From contig NZ_JAGKTL010000004.1 in NCBI RefSeq assembly GCF_017908595.1, positions 62,001 to 126,000 on the forward strand: 64,000 bases of DNA, in the 5' to 3' direction. The notes under the pieces are model-generated. The model saw only the letters and a list, made by a program, of their open reading frames with translations, was not told the DNA's origin and made no database searches. Shown one piece after another: positions 24,877-33,588 of this stretch. Made by a program: the position numbers and the translations under genes. How positions within the stretch are numbered: position 1 is the first letter of the stretch; the number at the start of each line of letters is the position of its first letter. The stretch is from Rhodothermus bifroesti (GTDB taxonomy: Bacteria > Bacteroidota > Rhodothermia > Rhodothermales > Rhodothermaceae).

Positions 24877-25539
24877 ATGACGTGGCTGTCTAAAATCATC
24901 GGACCGCGCATCCCAGATTCGGTCCTGCAGCGTGAGCGGCGTCATTTCCGACGGCCGACACTGCTGCTCAGCGCAGCGGCCCTGCTGCTACTCATCTCGA
25001 TCTTTTTCCCTTACTGGCGCATCCGGCTTTATGCACCCCAATACCCCGGCGGCCTGGTGGCTAAGGTATACGTGAACCGTGTCGAGGGCGACGTGCGCGA
25101 AATCGACGGCCTAAACCATTATATCGGCATGCGGCCGCTTGAAGAAGCGGCCCAGCTTGAACGCTCCTTAAGCATTTTTCTGATTGCAGCCATGGCACTT
25201 TTGGTAGGCGGAGCGATTTACATTCATTCCCCGTGGGCGGCTGTACTGAGCCTACCTGCTTTACTTTACCCACTGGTCTTTTTGGCCGACCTGTACTATT
25301 GGCTTTGGAGCTTCGGGACCAACCTGGATCCTAAGGCCCCCTTAAGCAGCTCCGTCAAACCGTTTGTTCCTCCTCTGCTGGGCGAAGGACAGGTAGGGCA
25401 GTTTCGCGTCGTCGCTTTCTGGGACATAGGGCTTTGGATGGCCATTGCGGCCTCCATTTTGATCGCTCTTGGCCTGTATTACCACCGCAAGGCTTACAAG
25501 CCGTTTTACGATGCCTATGTGGCTCAGGCGAGCACATAA
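24877..25539 (+). CDS. NosB-like integral membrane protein of clade II nos clusters
   Basis: A 220-residue protein with about four membrane helices (residues 28-46, 97-115, 118-142, 184-203). Between helices 1 and 2 lies a periplasmic segment with PQYPGGLVAKVYVNRVEGDV and the motif DGLNHYIGMRPLEE. A membrane gene at this place, between nosZ and nosD, is characteristic of clade II clusters, where it is called nosB in Wolinella-type systems; its biochemical function is not known. The assignment rests mainly on position and the LNHYIGM segment. The end overlaps the nosD start by 23 bp. Confidence 0.65.
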   Translation: MTWLSKIIGPRIPDSVLQRERRHFRRPTLLLSAAALLLLISIFFPYWRIRLYAPQYPGGLVAKVYVNRVEGDVREIDGLNHYIGMRPLEEAAQLERSLSIFLIAAMALLVGGAIYIHSPWAAVLSLPALLYPLVFLADLYYWLWSFGTNLDPKAPLSSSVKPFVPPLLGEGQVGQFRVVAFWDIGLWMAIAASILIALGLYYHRKAYKPFYDAYVAQAST

Positions 25540-26881
25540 AACGTGGGGCCTGCTTGTGGTCGTGCTGCTTGCGCTGCCTCTCAAGGCGCAGCCGGTTGCC
25601 TCATTGCAGGACCTGCTCAACCAAGCCCAAGCAGGGGATACGCTGCGCATCAAAAGCGGCCTCTACGCCGGTCCGGTGCGTATTACCAAACCTATGGTTT
25701 TGCTAGGTGAGCAAACGCCCATAATCGACGGTCAAGGGCGCGGCACTGTGGTTACCATCGAAGCACCCGATGTCGTCCTGCAGGGCTTTGTCATTCGCAA
25801 CTCAGGCCGCGTGCTCGACCAAGACGATGCCGGCATTCTTGTTAGCGCCCCCCGCGTGACCATAGCCGACAACCGAATTGAGCATGTACTGTTTGGGATC
25901 TACCTGCGCCAGGCCGACTCCTGCCGCATCGAACGCAACACAATTACCGGAGACCCTAGCCTCGAAACAGCGCGCCGGGGCGATCTTATCCGTCTCTGGT
26001 ACAGCCATAATGTCCACATCTTGAACAACAGGATTCAACACGGACGCGATGTGGTCATCTGGTTTTCTAAAGGTGTTGTGCTGAAAGGGAACACAGTCAC
26101 CCTGAGTCGCTACGGCCAACATTTCATGTACAGCGATAGCGCCCTCATCGAGCAAAACCGCATGTTGCACAATTCAGTGGGCGCCTACCTGATGTACAGT
26201 CGGCACCTTGTGTTTCGAAAAAACCTGTTGGCCTATAACCGGCATGCCTCAGGGATTGGCATTGGCCTGAAAGACATGGACCACGTCGTGCTCGAAAGCA
26301 ACGCGGTCATCGACAACCAGGTGGGCATTTTTGTGGACTCCAGCCCACGGGCTCTGGATGCTCAAATCCACTACAACCAAAACGTACTGGCCTATAACGA
26401 CGTTGGCTTGCAAACTTTAGGTCCAGCACCCCGGAGTCTATTTGAAAACAATAGTTTTATCGAAAACTACGAACAGATAGATATCCTGGGGGGCGGCCAG
26501 TTCACGGAAAGCATTGGAAGCTTTTGGCGACAGAATTACTGGAGCGATTATCGTGGCTATGATGCAGACCGTGATGGGTTGGGCGAAGTGCCTTATCAGG
26601 CCGTAGCTTTGTTCGACGCGCTCACGGACCAAACGCCGGCCTTGCGCTGGTTTGCGTTTAGTCCCGTCGTCCAAGCGCTGGAACTGGCCGCGCGCGCCTT
26701 CCCCGTGATGCGCCCTGTCCCCAAGCTTACCGACCCACAGCCGCGGCTGCGGCCGATACTTCCAGAGGGCCTGCCCGCAGCCAAGCAGCAGCCTAGCACG
26801 GCACTGGCGCTAGCTGGCTTGGGTTTGCTGCTACTAAGCATCCTAGTGATGGGCAAAGCCCGCTTGCAACCTTTAAGATGA
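25517..26881 (+). CDS. nosD: NosD, periplasmic copper-site maturation protein
   Basis: NosD works with the NosFY transporter to assemble the CuZ centre of NosZ. A signal peptide (MWLRRAHKTWGLLVVVLLAL, cleavage near AQ) is followed by a right-handed beta-helix of CASH/NosD repeats, as in VTIADNRIEHVLFGIYLRQA, VHILNNRIQH and VVLESNAVIDNQVGIFVD. The C-terminus has an extra membrane helix (LALAGLGLLLLSILVMG) with a short basic tail, so the protein may stay anchored. Starts at 25511 and 25517 are both possible; both overlap the upstream gene. Confidence 0.92.
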   Translation: MWLRRAHKTWGLLVVVLLALPLKAQPVASLQDLLNQAQAGDTLRIKSGLYAGPVRITKPMVLLGEQTPIIDGQGRGTVVTIEAPDVVLQGFVIRNSGRVLDQDDAGILVSAPRVTIADNRIEHVLFGIYLRQADSCRIERNTITGDPSLETARRGDLIRLWYSHNVHILNNRIQHGRDVVIWFSKGVVLKGNTVTLSRYGQHFMYSDSALIEQNRMLHNSVGAYLMYSRHLVFRKNLLAYNRHASGIGIGLKDMDHVVLESNAVIDNQVGIFVDSSPRALDAQIHYNQNVLAYNDVGLQTLGPAPRSLFENNSFIENYEQIDILGGGQFTESIGSFWRQNYWSDYRGYDADRDGLGEVPYQAVALFDALTDQTPALRWFAFSPVVQALELAARAFPVMRPVPKLTDPQPRLRPILPEGLPAAKQQPSTALALAGLGLLLLSILVMGKARLQPLR

Positions 26882-26888
26882 ACGTGAT

Positions 26889-27758
26889 ATGGCGCTACTG
26901 CAGATTGAGCGTCTTACGAAGCGTTTTGGCGCCGCCAAAGTACTTCAGGAATTGTCGGTCACTGTCGAGACTGGCGAGCAACTGGCCTTATGGGGGCCTA
27001 ACGGTGCTGGTAAGACCACACTACTTCGGTGCATCCTAGGCCTGCTCCCTTTTGAAGGCACAATTCGCCTAAATGGCTACGACGTCCGGCGACAAGGGAA
27101 AGCCGCGCGCCGGCTTATTGGCTTTGTACCCCAGGAGGTGGCGTTTTACCCAACGCTAACTGTGGGCGAAACCGCAGCTTTTTTTGCACGCTTGCGCGGC
27201 TTGGATCTCCAAGCAACCCGCCCACTTCTAGAACAAGTGGGCTTAGCAGACCGCATGCACCAGCCAACGCGCACGCTCTCCGGGGGACAACGGCAACGAC
27301 TAGCCTTGGCGCTGGCCCTACTTGGCGACCCCCCTTTGTTGCTGCTCGATGAGCCTACAGCCAGCCTAGACGTGCGCAGCCGCAGCGAGTTTCTTACTTA
27401 TTTAGAAGCCTTAAAACAGCAAGGCAAAACGCTGATTTTTGCCACGCACCGCTTTGAAGAAGTTGAGCAGCTGGCCGGACGCGTCTTGTTCCTTGAAAAC
27501 GGTCGTTTAAAAGCCGATACAAGCCCGACTTTGCTCAAAAAACACCTGTTTCACGTTGTTCCGCACGTGCGCCTGCGGTTGCATCTTCCTGAAACCCAAC
27601 ACGCCGACGCATTGCAGACGTTGCGCACGCAAGGATTTGAAGCCCGCACGAATGGCCACGGTCTGGAGGTGCGGGTTCCTTTTGACCAAAAAGCTTCTCC
27701 CTTACTTCTGCTTAGCCAAGCTGGCTTTGAAATCACGGACTTTGAGCTTCATGCCTAA
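26889..27758 (+). CDS. nosF: NosF, ABC transporter ATP-binding protein
   Basis: Cytoplasmic ATPase of the NosDFY complex needed for CuZ maturation. Motifs: Walker A GPNGAGKTTL (from residue 36), Q-loop VPQE, ABC signature LSGGQRQRL, Walker B LLLLDEPTASLD and switch His in FATHRFEE. A C-terminal extension of about 85 residues after the ABC domain is usual for NosF. It lies 7 bp after nosD and 8 bp before nosY. Confidence 0.93.
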   Translation: MALLQIERLTKRFGAAKVLQELSVTVETGEQLALWGPNGAGKTTLLRCILGLLPFEGTIRLNGYDVRRQGKAARRLIGFVPQEVAFYPTLTVGETAAFFARLRGLDLQATRPLLEQVGLADRMHQPTRTLSGGQRQRLALALALLGDPPLLLLDEPTASLDVRSRSEFLTYLEALKQQGKTLIFATHRFEEVEQLAGRVLFLENGRLKADTSPTLLKKHLFHVVPHVRLRLHLPETQHADALQTLRTQGFEARTNGHGLEVRVPFDQKASPLLLLSQAGFEITDFELHA

Positions 27759-27766
27759 CCACAGCC

Positions 27767-28615
27767 ATGATCTTGCTGCATAACGTTACGCCGAAAGTTT
27801 TTGGGTTGTTAGCCCGTAAAGAGCTGCACGACGCACTGCGCAACCGGTGGTTTGTGCTCTATACGCTGGTTTTTTCTCTGCTAGCGCTGGTGCTTTCTTG
27901 GATGGGCCTGGCCAGCGGACAGCTCTACGGACTAGCCGGTTTTGGACGCACAACCGCAAGTCTCATCAACTTGGTTATGCTCATTGTGCCCCTAATGGGA
28001 CTAACGCTGGGCGCGCTAAGCTTAGCTCTCGAGCGCGAGCAAGGCACCCTGCTCTATGTACTGGCCCAACCGATCACGCCCGCCGAGGTCCTACTGGGCA
28101 AACTGCTCGGGCTGGCGACAGCCCTTACGGCTACGCTGAGCATTGGTTTTGGCCTGAGCGGACTGGTGCTTGCTTGGCGAGGCAGCACCATAGGGCTAGG
28201 AGCCTTCCTGGGGTTGCTGGGATTAGCGATCTTGCTAGCACTTTTCAGCCTGAGCTTGGGATTATTGTTTTCGAGTGCTCTCCCCCGCACTGCCGCAGCC
28301 CTTGGCAGCGCGCTGTTTGCCTGGCTACTGCTGGTTTTCTTGGGAGATCTGGGTCTGCTAGGCTCGGCCTTGGTCCTGCGCATGCCTATTGAAGCGCTTT
28401 TTACACTTTCGCTGTTAAATCCGCTTCAGGTGTTTAAGCTTGCGGCCATTTTGCTCCTGCAAAGCGACCTTCAGGTGCTAGGTCCAGCTGGACAGTATGC
28501 CATGCATATCTACGGCCTGCGCCTACTCCCCCTTTCGATTGGACTGTTGGGTCTATGGACCTTGGTGCCTTTATTGCCCGCTCACCTATTTTTCCATCGC
28601 CGCGGTGCGCTATGA
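27767..28615 (+). CDS. nosY: NosY, ABC transporter permease
   Basis: Membrane partner of NosF, ABC-2 type, about six helices: FVLYTLVFSLLALVLSWMG, LINLVMLIVPLMGLTLGALS, ALTATLSIGFGLSGLVLA, GLAILLALFSLSLGLLF, ALFAWLLLVFLGDLG and a final helix near residue 260. The motif LEREQGTLLYVLAQPITPAE after helix 2 is typical of NosY. Its stop codon overlaps the nosL start (ATGA), showing translational coupling. Confidence 0.92.
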   Translation: MILLHNVTPKVFGLLARKELHDALRNRWFVLYTLVFSLLALVLSWMGLASGQLYGLAGFGRTTASLINLVMLIVPLMGLTLGALSLALEREQGTLLYVLAQPITPAEVLLGKLLGLATALTATLSIGFGLSGLVLAWRGSTIGLGAFLGLLGLAILLALFSLSLGLLFSSALPRTAAALGSALFAWLLLVFLGDLGLLGSALVLRMPIEALFTLSLLNPLQVFKLAAILLLQSDLQVLGPAGQYAMHIYGLRLLPLSIGLLGLWTLVPLLPAHLFFHRRGAL

Positions 28616-29052
28616 AACGTTGGTTTGTGCTTCTGTTGCTGTTTGGCAGCTGCCAAAGCGGGGCAGATTTGGACCAGCCACCCACGTTTCGCTTTGGCTA
28701 TGACAGCTGCGACTATTGCCGCATGCTGATTACCGAGCCGCGCTACGCAGCTGCCCTACGCCTGATCGATGGCCAGGCTCGGCGCTTTGACGACATCGGC
28801 TGCCTTTTGCACTACTTGCAAGCACACCCTAGCGAACCCCAGGCACACATTTGGGTGAACGATTACTTGCAGGAACGCTGGCTGCGCGCCGAAGTGGCGC
28901 TGTACGTACAAAGCGACCGGCTAACTACACCCATGGGCTATGGCATCGTGGCCTTAGCCGATTCGATAGCTGCCGAAAGCCTAGCCCAACAGCTCCATGC
29001 TCCTGTGCTGCGTTTTGAGCAGCTTCGGGCTGGATTCCTCCCCCACCCGTAG
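28612..29052 (+). CDS. nosL: NosL, copper chaperone lipoprotein
   Basis: NosL delivers Cu(I) to NosZ through the NosDFY complex. The 146-residue protein has a lipoprotein signal (lipobox FGSC, Cys14) and the Cu(I)-binding motif CDYCRM (Cys33, Cys36, Met38), followed by the conserved RFDDIGCLLHYL and PMGYGIVA segments. It is the last gene of the nos operon; the convergent CBS-domain gene ends only 1 bp further on. Confidence 0.94.
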   Translation: MKRWFVLLLLFGSCQSGADLDQPPTFRFGYDSCDYCRMLITEPRYAAALRLIDGQARRFDDIGCLLHYLQAHPSEPQAHIWVNDYLQERWLRAEVALYVQSDRLTTPMGYGIVALADSIAAESLAQQLHAPVLRFEQLRAGFLPHP

Positions 29053-29053
29053 C

Positions 29054-29491
29054 CTACCGACCTGCCACAATCAAGTCGCGCAACATTTGGGTTTCCTCTT
29101 CGAGCTCTTCAAGCCGAGATTTAACGATATCCCCAATACTGATTAGGCCTACAAGACGCCCATCTTCCACCACCGGGAGATGCCGCACGCGGCGGTATGT
29201 CATTTGGGCCATTACATCGCGGATGGAATCCTCAGGCTTGCAAAAATGCACTGGACTGGTCATCCATCGACGAACTGGATCTTCCAAGACGGTAGCACCC
29301 TTTTCAGCCAACCCACGCACAACATCCCGCTCGGAAAAAATGCCAATCATCCGCGCCCGATCATCAACGACAGGCATCGCACCAATTTGGTGCTGCCGCA
29401 ACCGACGCACTGCTTCAATGACCGGCGTGCCCGCATCAACCGTAATCACTTGAAAGCCTTTGCGTTTAAGCACAGAACGGACGTTCCTCAT
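29054..29491 (-). CDS. CBS-pair domain protein
   Basis: A 145-residue protein consisting of two CBS motifs: GTPVIEAVRRLRQHQIGAMPVVDD with GIFSERDVVRG, and DSIRDVMAQMTYRRVRHLPVVED with LVGLISIGDIVKSRLEE. Stand-alone CBS pairs bind adenosine nucleotides and act as regulatory modules; the partner is unknown. The ATG has a good ribosome site AGGAGG, partly locked in a 9-bp hairpin (29499-29530). It faces nosL tail to tail. Confidence 0.9.
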   Translation of the reverse strand: MRNVRSVLKRKGFQVITVDAGTPVIEAVRRLRQHQIGAMPVVDDRARMIGIFSERDVVRGLAEKGATVLEDPVRRWMTSPVHFCKPEDSIRDVMAQMTYRRVRHLPVVEDGRLVGLISIGDIVKSRLEELEEETQMLRDLIVAGR

Positions 29492-29498
29492 GGCGTCC

Positions 29499-29530
29499 TC
29501 CTACAACGTTTTGCGGACGGGGTTGTAGGA
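29499..29530 (-). promoter_or_regulatory. 5'-leader hairpin covering the ribosome site of the CBS gene
   Basis: Arms TCCTACAAC and GTTGTAGGA form a 9-bp stem with a 14-nt loop on the minus-strand transcript. The last four bases of the 3' arm (AGGA) are the first part of the Shine-Dalgarno sequence AGGAGG (29497-29502), which lies 5 bases before the ATG. Folding would hide the ribosome site, so it could be a translational switch, for example responding to temperature. Confidence 0.5.
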
Positions 29531-29611
29531 CCCTATACGCCTAAATTTCGCGTAGGATCTACCCAAGTTGTTTTTGTTTAAGCGGTTTGTTACCTTCGCT
29601 CTGCATCGCAA

Positions 29612-30688
29612 ATGCGTATGCTAGCCGTGCTTCCTGAAGCCCTAACGCTGACGCTGCGCCCACAATCCCGTCTGGATTTTATCGACATCACGGCGCTTTT
29701 GTACAAACAGGCTCCAGCGTTTCTCCAGACCTACCGCTACGGCCTTTATTATTCCTACCATACAACAGCAGGCTACCCAGAACAGCGGCTATGCGAACGA
29801 CTAGGTTATCGACGCGAGGCACTGGAGGCCTTTTTTCAAACGTTTCAACATCTTTTTCCTCCGGAAGCCGGCTATCGCCATGACCGCCTGGAGCTCCGCC
29901 AAGAGTTGAGCGAAATACAACGCCGGCAAGAACCCCGCAACGCAGACGCACACCTGACCTTTATTGGAGCTGGACTGCTGCCTGGGGCCGTCTACCGTCA
30001 CCTGCCGGGCAAACCTGTCTATTTTGTTGACCTCGATGGCGTCTATGAAGGCCACATGCGGACCCGCACCACCACCGTGGTTGGCTTTAACCGCGCTGAG
30101 CTATTGGCGCGGCAACACTTCCCCCTCCCTATGCCTTGCCATCGCATTGCTTCGGTTAACCTGTGCGACAGTACGCTGGGCTTTTGGGAAGCACTGCAAA
30201 GCTGGCTTCGAACATACCCTGTATCCTACGGCCGCCTGGATCTGATGCTCCCCGCCGAAGAAACCCATGCCGCATTGACCGTCAACGAATACGAAACCCT
30301 ACTTATGCGCCACGACCTGGCCGAAGTACTCCGCAACCCGTTTCGCTTTATGGCCCAAACAGGCTTACATGCCCTGCAGAACCCGCACGCTGTTCCGGCC
30401 AAAGTACTTAACTATGCAAAATACGACCTGCTGCGCCTAACCAACGAGCTCATCGACAAACTACACCTGCAGGAATCCTTACTCGAACGCGTCTTGAACA
30501 AATTTCTGGCCCTATCCGCTGCACGCTTTCTACGCATGAAACGCTCGGTTACCCTACTCATCGGCCCCAATGACCAAGGCCAGCCTTCGCTCCATCGGGG
30601 CCGCTACCAAACCCCTATCCTGATCCAGTGGGAGCGTGCGCCGCACGACAGGCGCATTGTGGAAGCCCGCCTTTATCAGTTTCGCTAA
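29612..30688 (+). CDS. Protein with divergent YjbQ/UPF0047-like N-terminal domain and unknown C-terminal half
   Basis: Residues 1-165 resemble the YjbQ/UPF0047 fold: YYSYHTTAGY (His50), GYRHDRLEL (His90), RNADAHLTFIGAGLLPGA (Asn110, His114) and a final strand pair ending in TRTTTVVGF. UPF0047 proteins are about 135 residues; here the identity is weak, and residues 165-358 add a mostly helical region I do not recognise (SYGRLDLMLPAEETHAALTV, LNYAKYDLLRLTNELIDKL). Proteins of the family can have weak thiamine-phosphate synthase activity, but no function can be assigned to this one. It is monocistronic and divergent from the CBS gene. Confidence 0.75.
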   Translation: MRMLAVLPEALTLTLRPQSRLDFIDITALLYKQAPAFLQTYRYGLYYSYHTTAGYPEQRLCERLGYRREALEAFFQTFQHLFPPEAGYRHDRLELRQELSEIQRRQEPRNADAHLTFIGAGLLPGAVYRHLPGKPVYFVDLDGVYEGHMRTRTTTVVGFNRAELLARQHFPLPMPCHRIASVNLCDSTLGFWEALQSWLRTYPVSYGRLDLMLPAEETHAALTVNEYETLLMRHDLAEVLRNPFRFMAQTGLHALQNPHAVPAKVLNYAKYDLLRLTNELIDKLHLQESLLERVLNKFLALSAARFLRMKRSVTLLIGPNDQGQPSLHRGRYQTPILIQWERAPHDRRIVEARLYQFR

Positions 30689-30691
30689 GCC

Positions 30692-31024
30692 TTACAACCC
30701 AAACGACTCGCCACAGGCACACGTACGCACCGCTTGGGGGTTAATGAAGTGAAATCCGCGCCCTTCAAGCCCATCGGTAAAATCCAGCGTAGTCCCCTGA
30801 AGATATAAATAGCTGCGCCGATCAATGATAACCTGAATACCGTCAAACGTGGACCTAAGGTCATCCGCTTGCGGCGCAGTATCCCACCCCAGCTCATACG
30901 TCAATCCCGAGCAGCCGCCAGGCACCACCGCAATCCGAAGCCACGTCTGCCCCAAATCCACCCCTTCCTGCGCTGCCACCTCCCGAATGCGCGCTAAAGC
31001 GCGTTGCGTAATCTGCAACTCCAT
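30692..31024 (-). CDS. A-type Fe-S cluster carrier (IscA/SufA/ErpA family)
   Basis: The 110-residue protein shows the A-type pattern: first Cys in VVPGGCSGLTYELGW and the C-terminal pair in TCACGESF, together holding or passing [2Fe-2S]/[4Fe-4S] clusters. IscA, SufA and ErpA cannot be told apart with confidence here. It is transcribed divergently from the suf operon across a 269-bp region that holds the candidate sigma-54 promoter of sufB, so the two may be co-regulated. Confidence 0.92.
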   Translation of the reverse strand: MELQITQRALARIREVAAQEGVDLGQTWLRIAVVPGGCSGLTYELGWDTAPQADDLRSTFDGIQVIIDRRSYLYLQGTTLDFTDGLEGRGFHFINPQAVRTCACGESFGL

Positions 31025-31153
31025 AGGATTTTCACAATAGCAACGTACACCATGAATCCTAGCCCTTTACCACAAAGGGCAACCTTGCACACGCTCGCCA
31101 GTTCCCAATCGAGGGAACGTTCTGTCAACCTTATGGTTTGTAGCTAAGCGTTG

Positions 31154-31182
31154 ACACTCCAGAGTGTAAACTTTCATTTACA
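31154..31182. promoter_or_regulatory. Overlapping palindromes upstream of the suf operon (candidate activator or operator site)
   Basis: Two overlapping inverted repeats: ACACTC-CA-GAGTGT (31154-31167) and TGTAAA-N6-TTTACA (31165-31182). They lie about 75-105 bp upstream of the start expected from the sigma-54-like element at 31232-31247, where enhancer sites for sigma-54 activators usually sit. A TTGACA sequence (31151-31156) overlaps the first palindrome, so a sigma-70-type promoter with an operator is the alternative reading. Confidence 0.45.
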
Positions 31183-31231
31183 TCTGTTATATTACGGCCT
31201 CTTTTATAGGCCACAGTCCTGCTTTGACAGG

Positions 31232-31247
31232 TGGCATGCGGCTTGCC
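31232..31247 (+). promoter_or_regulatory. Candidate sigma-54 promoter of the suf operon
   Basis: TGGCATG-CGGC-TTGC matches the -24/-12 consensus TGGCACG-N4-TTGC with one mismatch (T for C) and has the required 10 bases between the GG and GC doublets. The predicted start is near 31258, 36 bases before the sufB ATG. It is flanked by an imperfect direct repeat, CCTGC-TTT-GACAG (31218-31230) and CCTGC-AAA-GACAG (31246-31258). A sigma-54 activator gene closes the downstream operon. Confidence 0.6.
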
Positions 31248-31293
31248 TGCAAAGACAGTCCTACCGATGGCACCCTAACTGTTTCGAGGTCTT

Positions 31294-32754
31294 ATGAGCG
31301 ACACGGCATACCTACACGAAGTAGCCCAGAGCGATTACAAATACGGCTTTACGACCGATATCGAGGTCGAGAAAGCCCCCCCGGGCTTAAGTGAAGCGAC
31401 AATCCACTACATTGCGGACCGGCGCGGGGAACCCGACTGGATGCGGGAGTGGCGGCTGCGGGCTTTCCGTCATTTTATGAGTCTGCTGGAACGGTATGAG
31501 GAGACTTATCCCCGCTGGGCGCACCTCAAATACCCGGATATCGACTTTCAGGCGATCAGCTACTACGCGGCACCCCAGCGCAAACCACGCTACAAAAGTC
31601 TCGACGAAGTAGATCCTAAAATTTTGGAGACGTTCCGCAAGCTGGGGATTCCGCTGGACGAGCAGATGCGCCTGGCGGGCGTGGCTGTCGATGCGGTGAT
31701 GGACAGCGTGTCGGTAGCCACCACGCTTAAAGATGAGTTAACCAAACATGGCATCATTTTTTGCTCGATGGGCGAAGCGATCGAGCATTACCCTGAACTG
31801 GTCCAGAAATACCTGGGCTCGGTGGTTCCCTACACAGACAATTTCTTTGCTGCGCTAAACTCGGCGGTCTTCTCGGACGGGTCGTTTGTCTACGTGCCGA
31901 AAGGGGTGCGCTGCCCTGTAGAGCTCAGCACCTACTTCCGCATCAACGCGCAGGGTACGGGCCAGTTTGAGCGCACGCTGATTATTGCCGATGAGGGTGC
32001 TTATGTAAGCTATCTTGAGGGCTGCACGGCCCCAATGCGCGATGAGCACCAGCTTCACGCAGCTGTAGTAGAGCTCATTGCGCTCAAGGATGCAGAGATT
32101 AAATATTCGACCGTACAGAACTGGTATCCTGGGGATGCGGAAGGCAAAGGTGGTGTGTACAACTTTGTCACCAAGCGTGGCATCTGCCTAGGTGAGAATG
32201 CCAAAATTTCTTGGACGCAAGTTGAAACCGGCTCGGCCATCACTTGGAAGTATCCTAGCGTCATCCTCAAGGGGGATAATTCGGTCGGAGAATTCTACTC
32301 GGTAGCCTTTACCAAGGGCTATCAGCAGGCCGACACCGGTACCAAGATGATTCACCTAGGCCGCAACACGCGCAGCACGATTATTTCTAAGGGCATTGCA
32401 GCGGGCTACTCCAACAACAGCTACCGCGGCTTAGTCAAAGTAGCCCGTACCGCTGAAAATGCCCGCAATTTTTCCCAGTGCGATTCGATGCTTCTGGGAG
32501 ACCGGTGCGGTGCTCACACGTTCCCTTACCTAGAAATCGAAAATCCCACGGCTCAGGTCGAGCACGAGGCTACGACTTCGAAGATCGGCGAAGACCAGAT
32601 CTTCTACTGCCTGCAGCGTGGCCTAAGCGAAGAGACCGCGATTAAACTGATCGTCAACGGCTTTTGCAAAGAAGTGCTAGCCCATCTGCCTATGGAATTC
32701 GCCATGGAGGCTCAAAAACTGCTGGCCATCGAGCTAGAAGGCAGTGTGGGCTAA
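31294..32754 (+). CDS. sufB: Fe-S cluster assembly scaffold SufB
   Basis: SufB is the scaffold subunit of the SufBCD complex, where sulfur from SufS/SufE and iron are built into a cluster. The 486-residue protein has the family core: [61 protein letters not shown] and [20 protein letters not shown], followed by [16 protein letters not shown]. Conserved cysteines include those in EGC and SQCDS. It opens the operon sufB-C-D-S-E-T. Confidence 0.97.
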   Translation: MSDTAYLHEVAQSDYKYGFTTDIEVEKAPPGLSEATIHYIADRRGEPDWMREWRLRAFRHFMSLLERYEETYPRWAHLKYPDIDFQAISYYAAPQRKPRYKSLDEVDPKILETFRKLGIPLDEQMRLAGVAVDAVMDSVSVATTLKDELTKHGIIFCSMGEAIEHYPELVQKYLGSVVPYTDNFFAALNSAVFSDGSFVYVPKGVRCPVELSTYFRINAQGTGQFERTLIIADEGAYVSYLEGCTAPMRDEHQLHAAVVELIALKDAEIKYSTVQNWYPGDAEGKGGVYNFVTKRGICLGENAKISWTQVETGSAITWKYPSVILKGDNSVGEFYSVAFTKGYQQADTGTKMIHLGRNTRSTIISKGIAAGYSNNSYRGLVKVARTAENARNFSQCDSMLLGDRCGAHTFPYLEIENPTAQVEHEATTSKIGEDQIFYCLQRGLSEETAIKLIVNGFCKEVLAHLPMEFAMEAQKLLAIELEGSVG

Positions 32755-32796
32755 TCGGTTAGTGCATTCCCTTAAACCCTAAAGAACCTTATCCCT

Positions 32797-33561
32797 ATGG
32801 CACTCCTAGAGATTCGAAACCTACATGCACGCATCGAGGACAAAGAAATCCTCAAAGGTGTCAACCTGACGGTCAATGCGGGCGAAGTGCACGCCATCAT
32901 GGGCCCCAACGGCTCAGGCAAGAGCACATTGGCCTCGGTCTTGGCTGGCCGCGAAGACTACGAGGTCACCGAGGGCGAGGTGCTCTACGACGGCAAGAAT
33001 CTGCTGGAAATGGAGCCCGACGAGCGAGCCCGTGAAGGCGTTTTCTTGGCCTTTCAGTACCCGGTCGAGCTCCCGGGCGTCAACATGGCAACGTTTTTGC
33101 GTGAGGCCCTGAAGGCTATCCGCGAGCATCGTGGCCTGCCGCCCCTGGGTCCGGCCGAGTTTCTGCAGCTTTTGAAGGAAAAAGCCGAACTCGTGGGGCT
33201 TGATCCCAGCCTAAAGCAGCGCTCGGTCAATGAAGGCTTTTCGGGTGGAGAAAAAAAGCGGAGCGAGATCTTTCAGCTCGCCTTGCTTGAGCCGCGGCTG
33301 GCCATCCTGGACGAAACCGACTCCGGGCTCGACATCGATGCGCTGCGCACAGTAGCCGACGGCGTCAACCGGCTACGTACTCCAGATCGGGCCTTTGTCG
33401 TGATCACACACTACCAGCGCTTGCTCAACTACATCGTGCCTGACTACGTCCACGTTATGGTCGATGGCCGGATTGTACGCTCCGGCGATAAAAACCTGGC
33501 GTTGGAACTCGAAGAAAAAGGCTACGACTGGATCCGCGAAGAAATCGGATTTCCTGCCTGA
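32797..33561 (+). CDS. sufC: Fe-S assembly ATPase SufC
   Basis: ABC-type ATPase that drives conformational change in SufBCD. Motifs: Walker [17 protein letters not shown], signature [12 protein letters not shown] (the SufC form), Walker [17 protein letters not shown] and switch [13 protein letters not shown]. At 254 residues it is of normal length. It lies 42 bp after sufB. Confidence 0.97.
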   Translation: MALLEIRNLHARIEDKEILKGVNLTVNAGEVHAIMGPNGSGKSTLASVLAGREDYEVTEGEVLYDGKNLLEMEPDERAREGVFLAFQYPVELPGVNMATFLREALKAIREHRGLPPLGPAEFLQLLKEKAELVGLDPSLKQRSVNEGFSGGEKKRSEIFQLALLEPRLAILDETDSGLDIDALRTVADGVNRLRTPDRAFVVITHYQRLLNYIVPDYVHVMVDGRIVRSGDKNLALELEEKGYDWIREEIGFPA

Positions 33562-33588
33562 ATACGCTGCAAGTTATTGGATAGATCT

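Noticed and set aside
31151-31193. TTGACA and TATATT before sufB as a sigma-70 promoter
   Set aside because: The two boxes are 31 bases apart, far from the 16-18 needed; TTGACA may simply be part of the palindrome.
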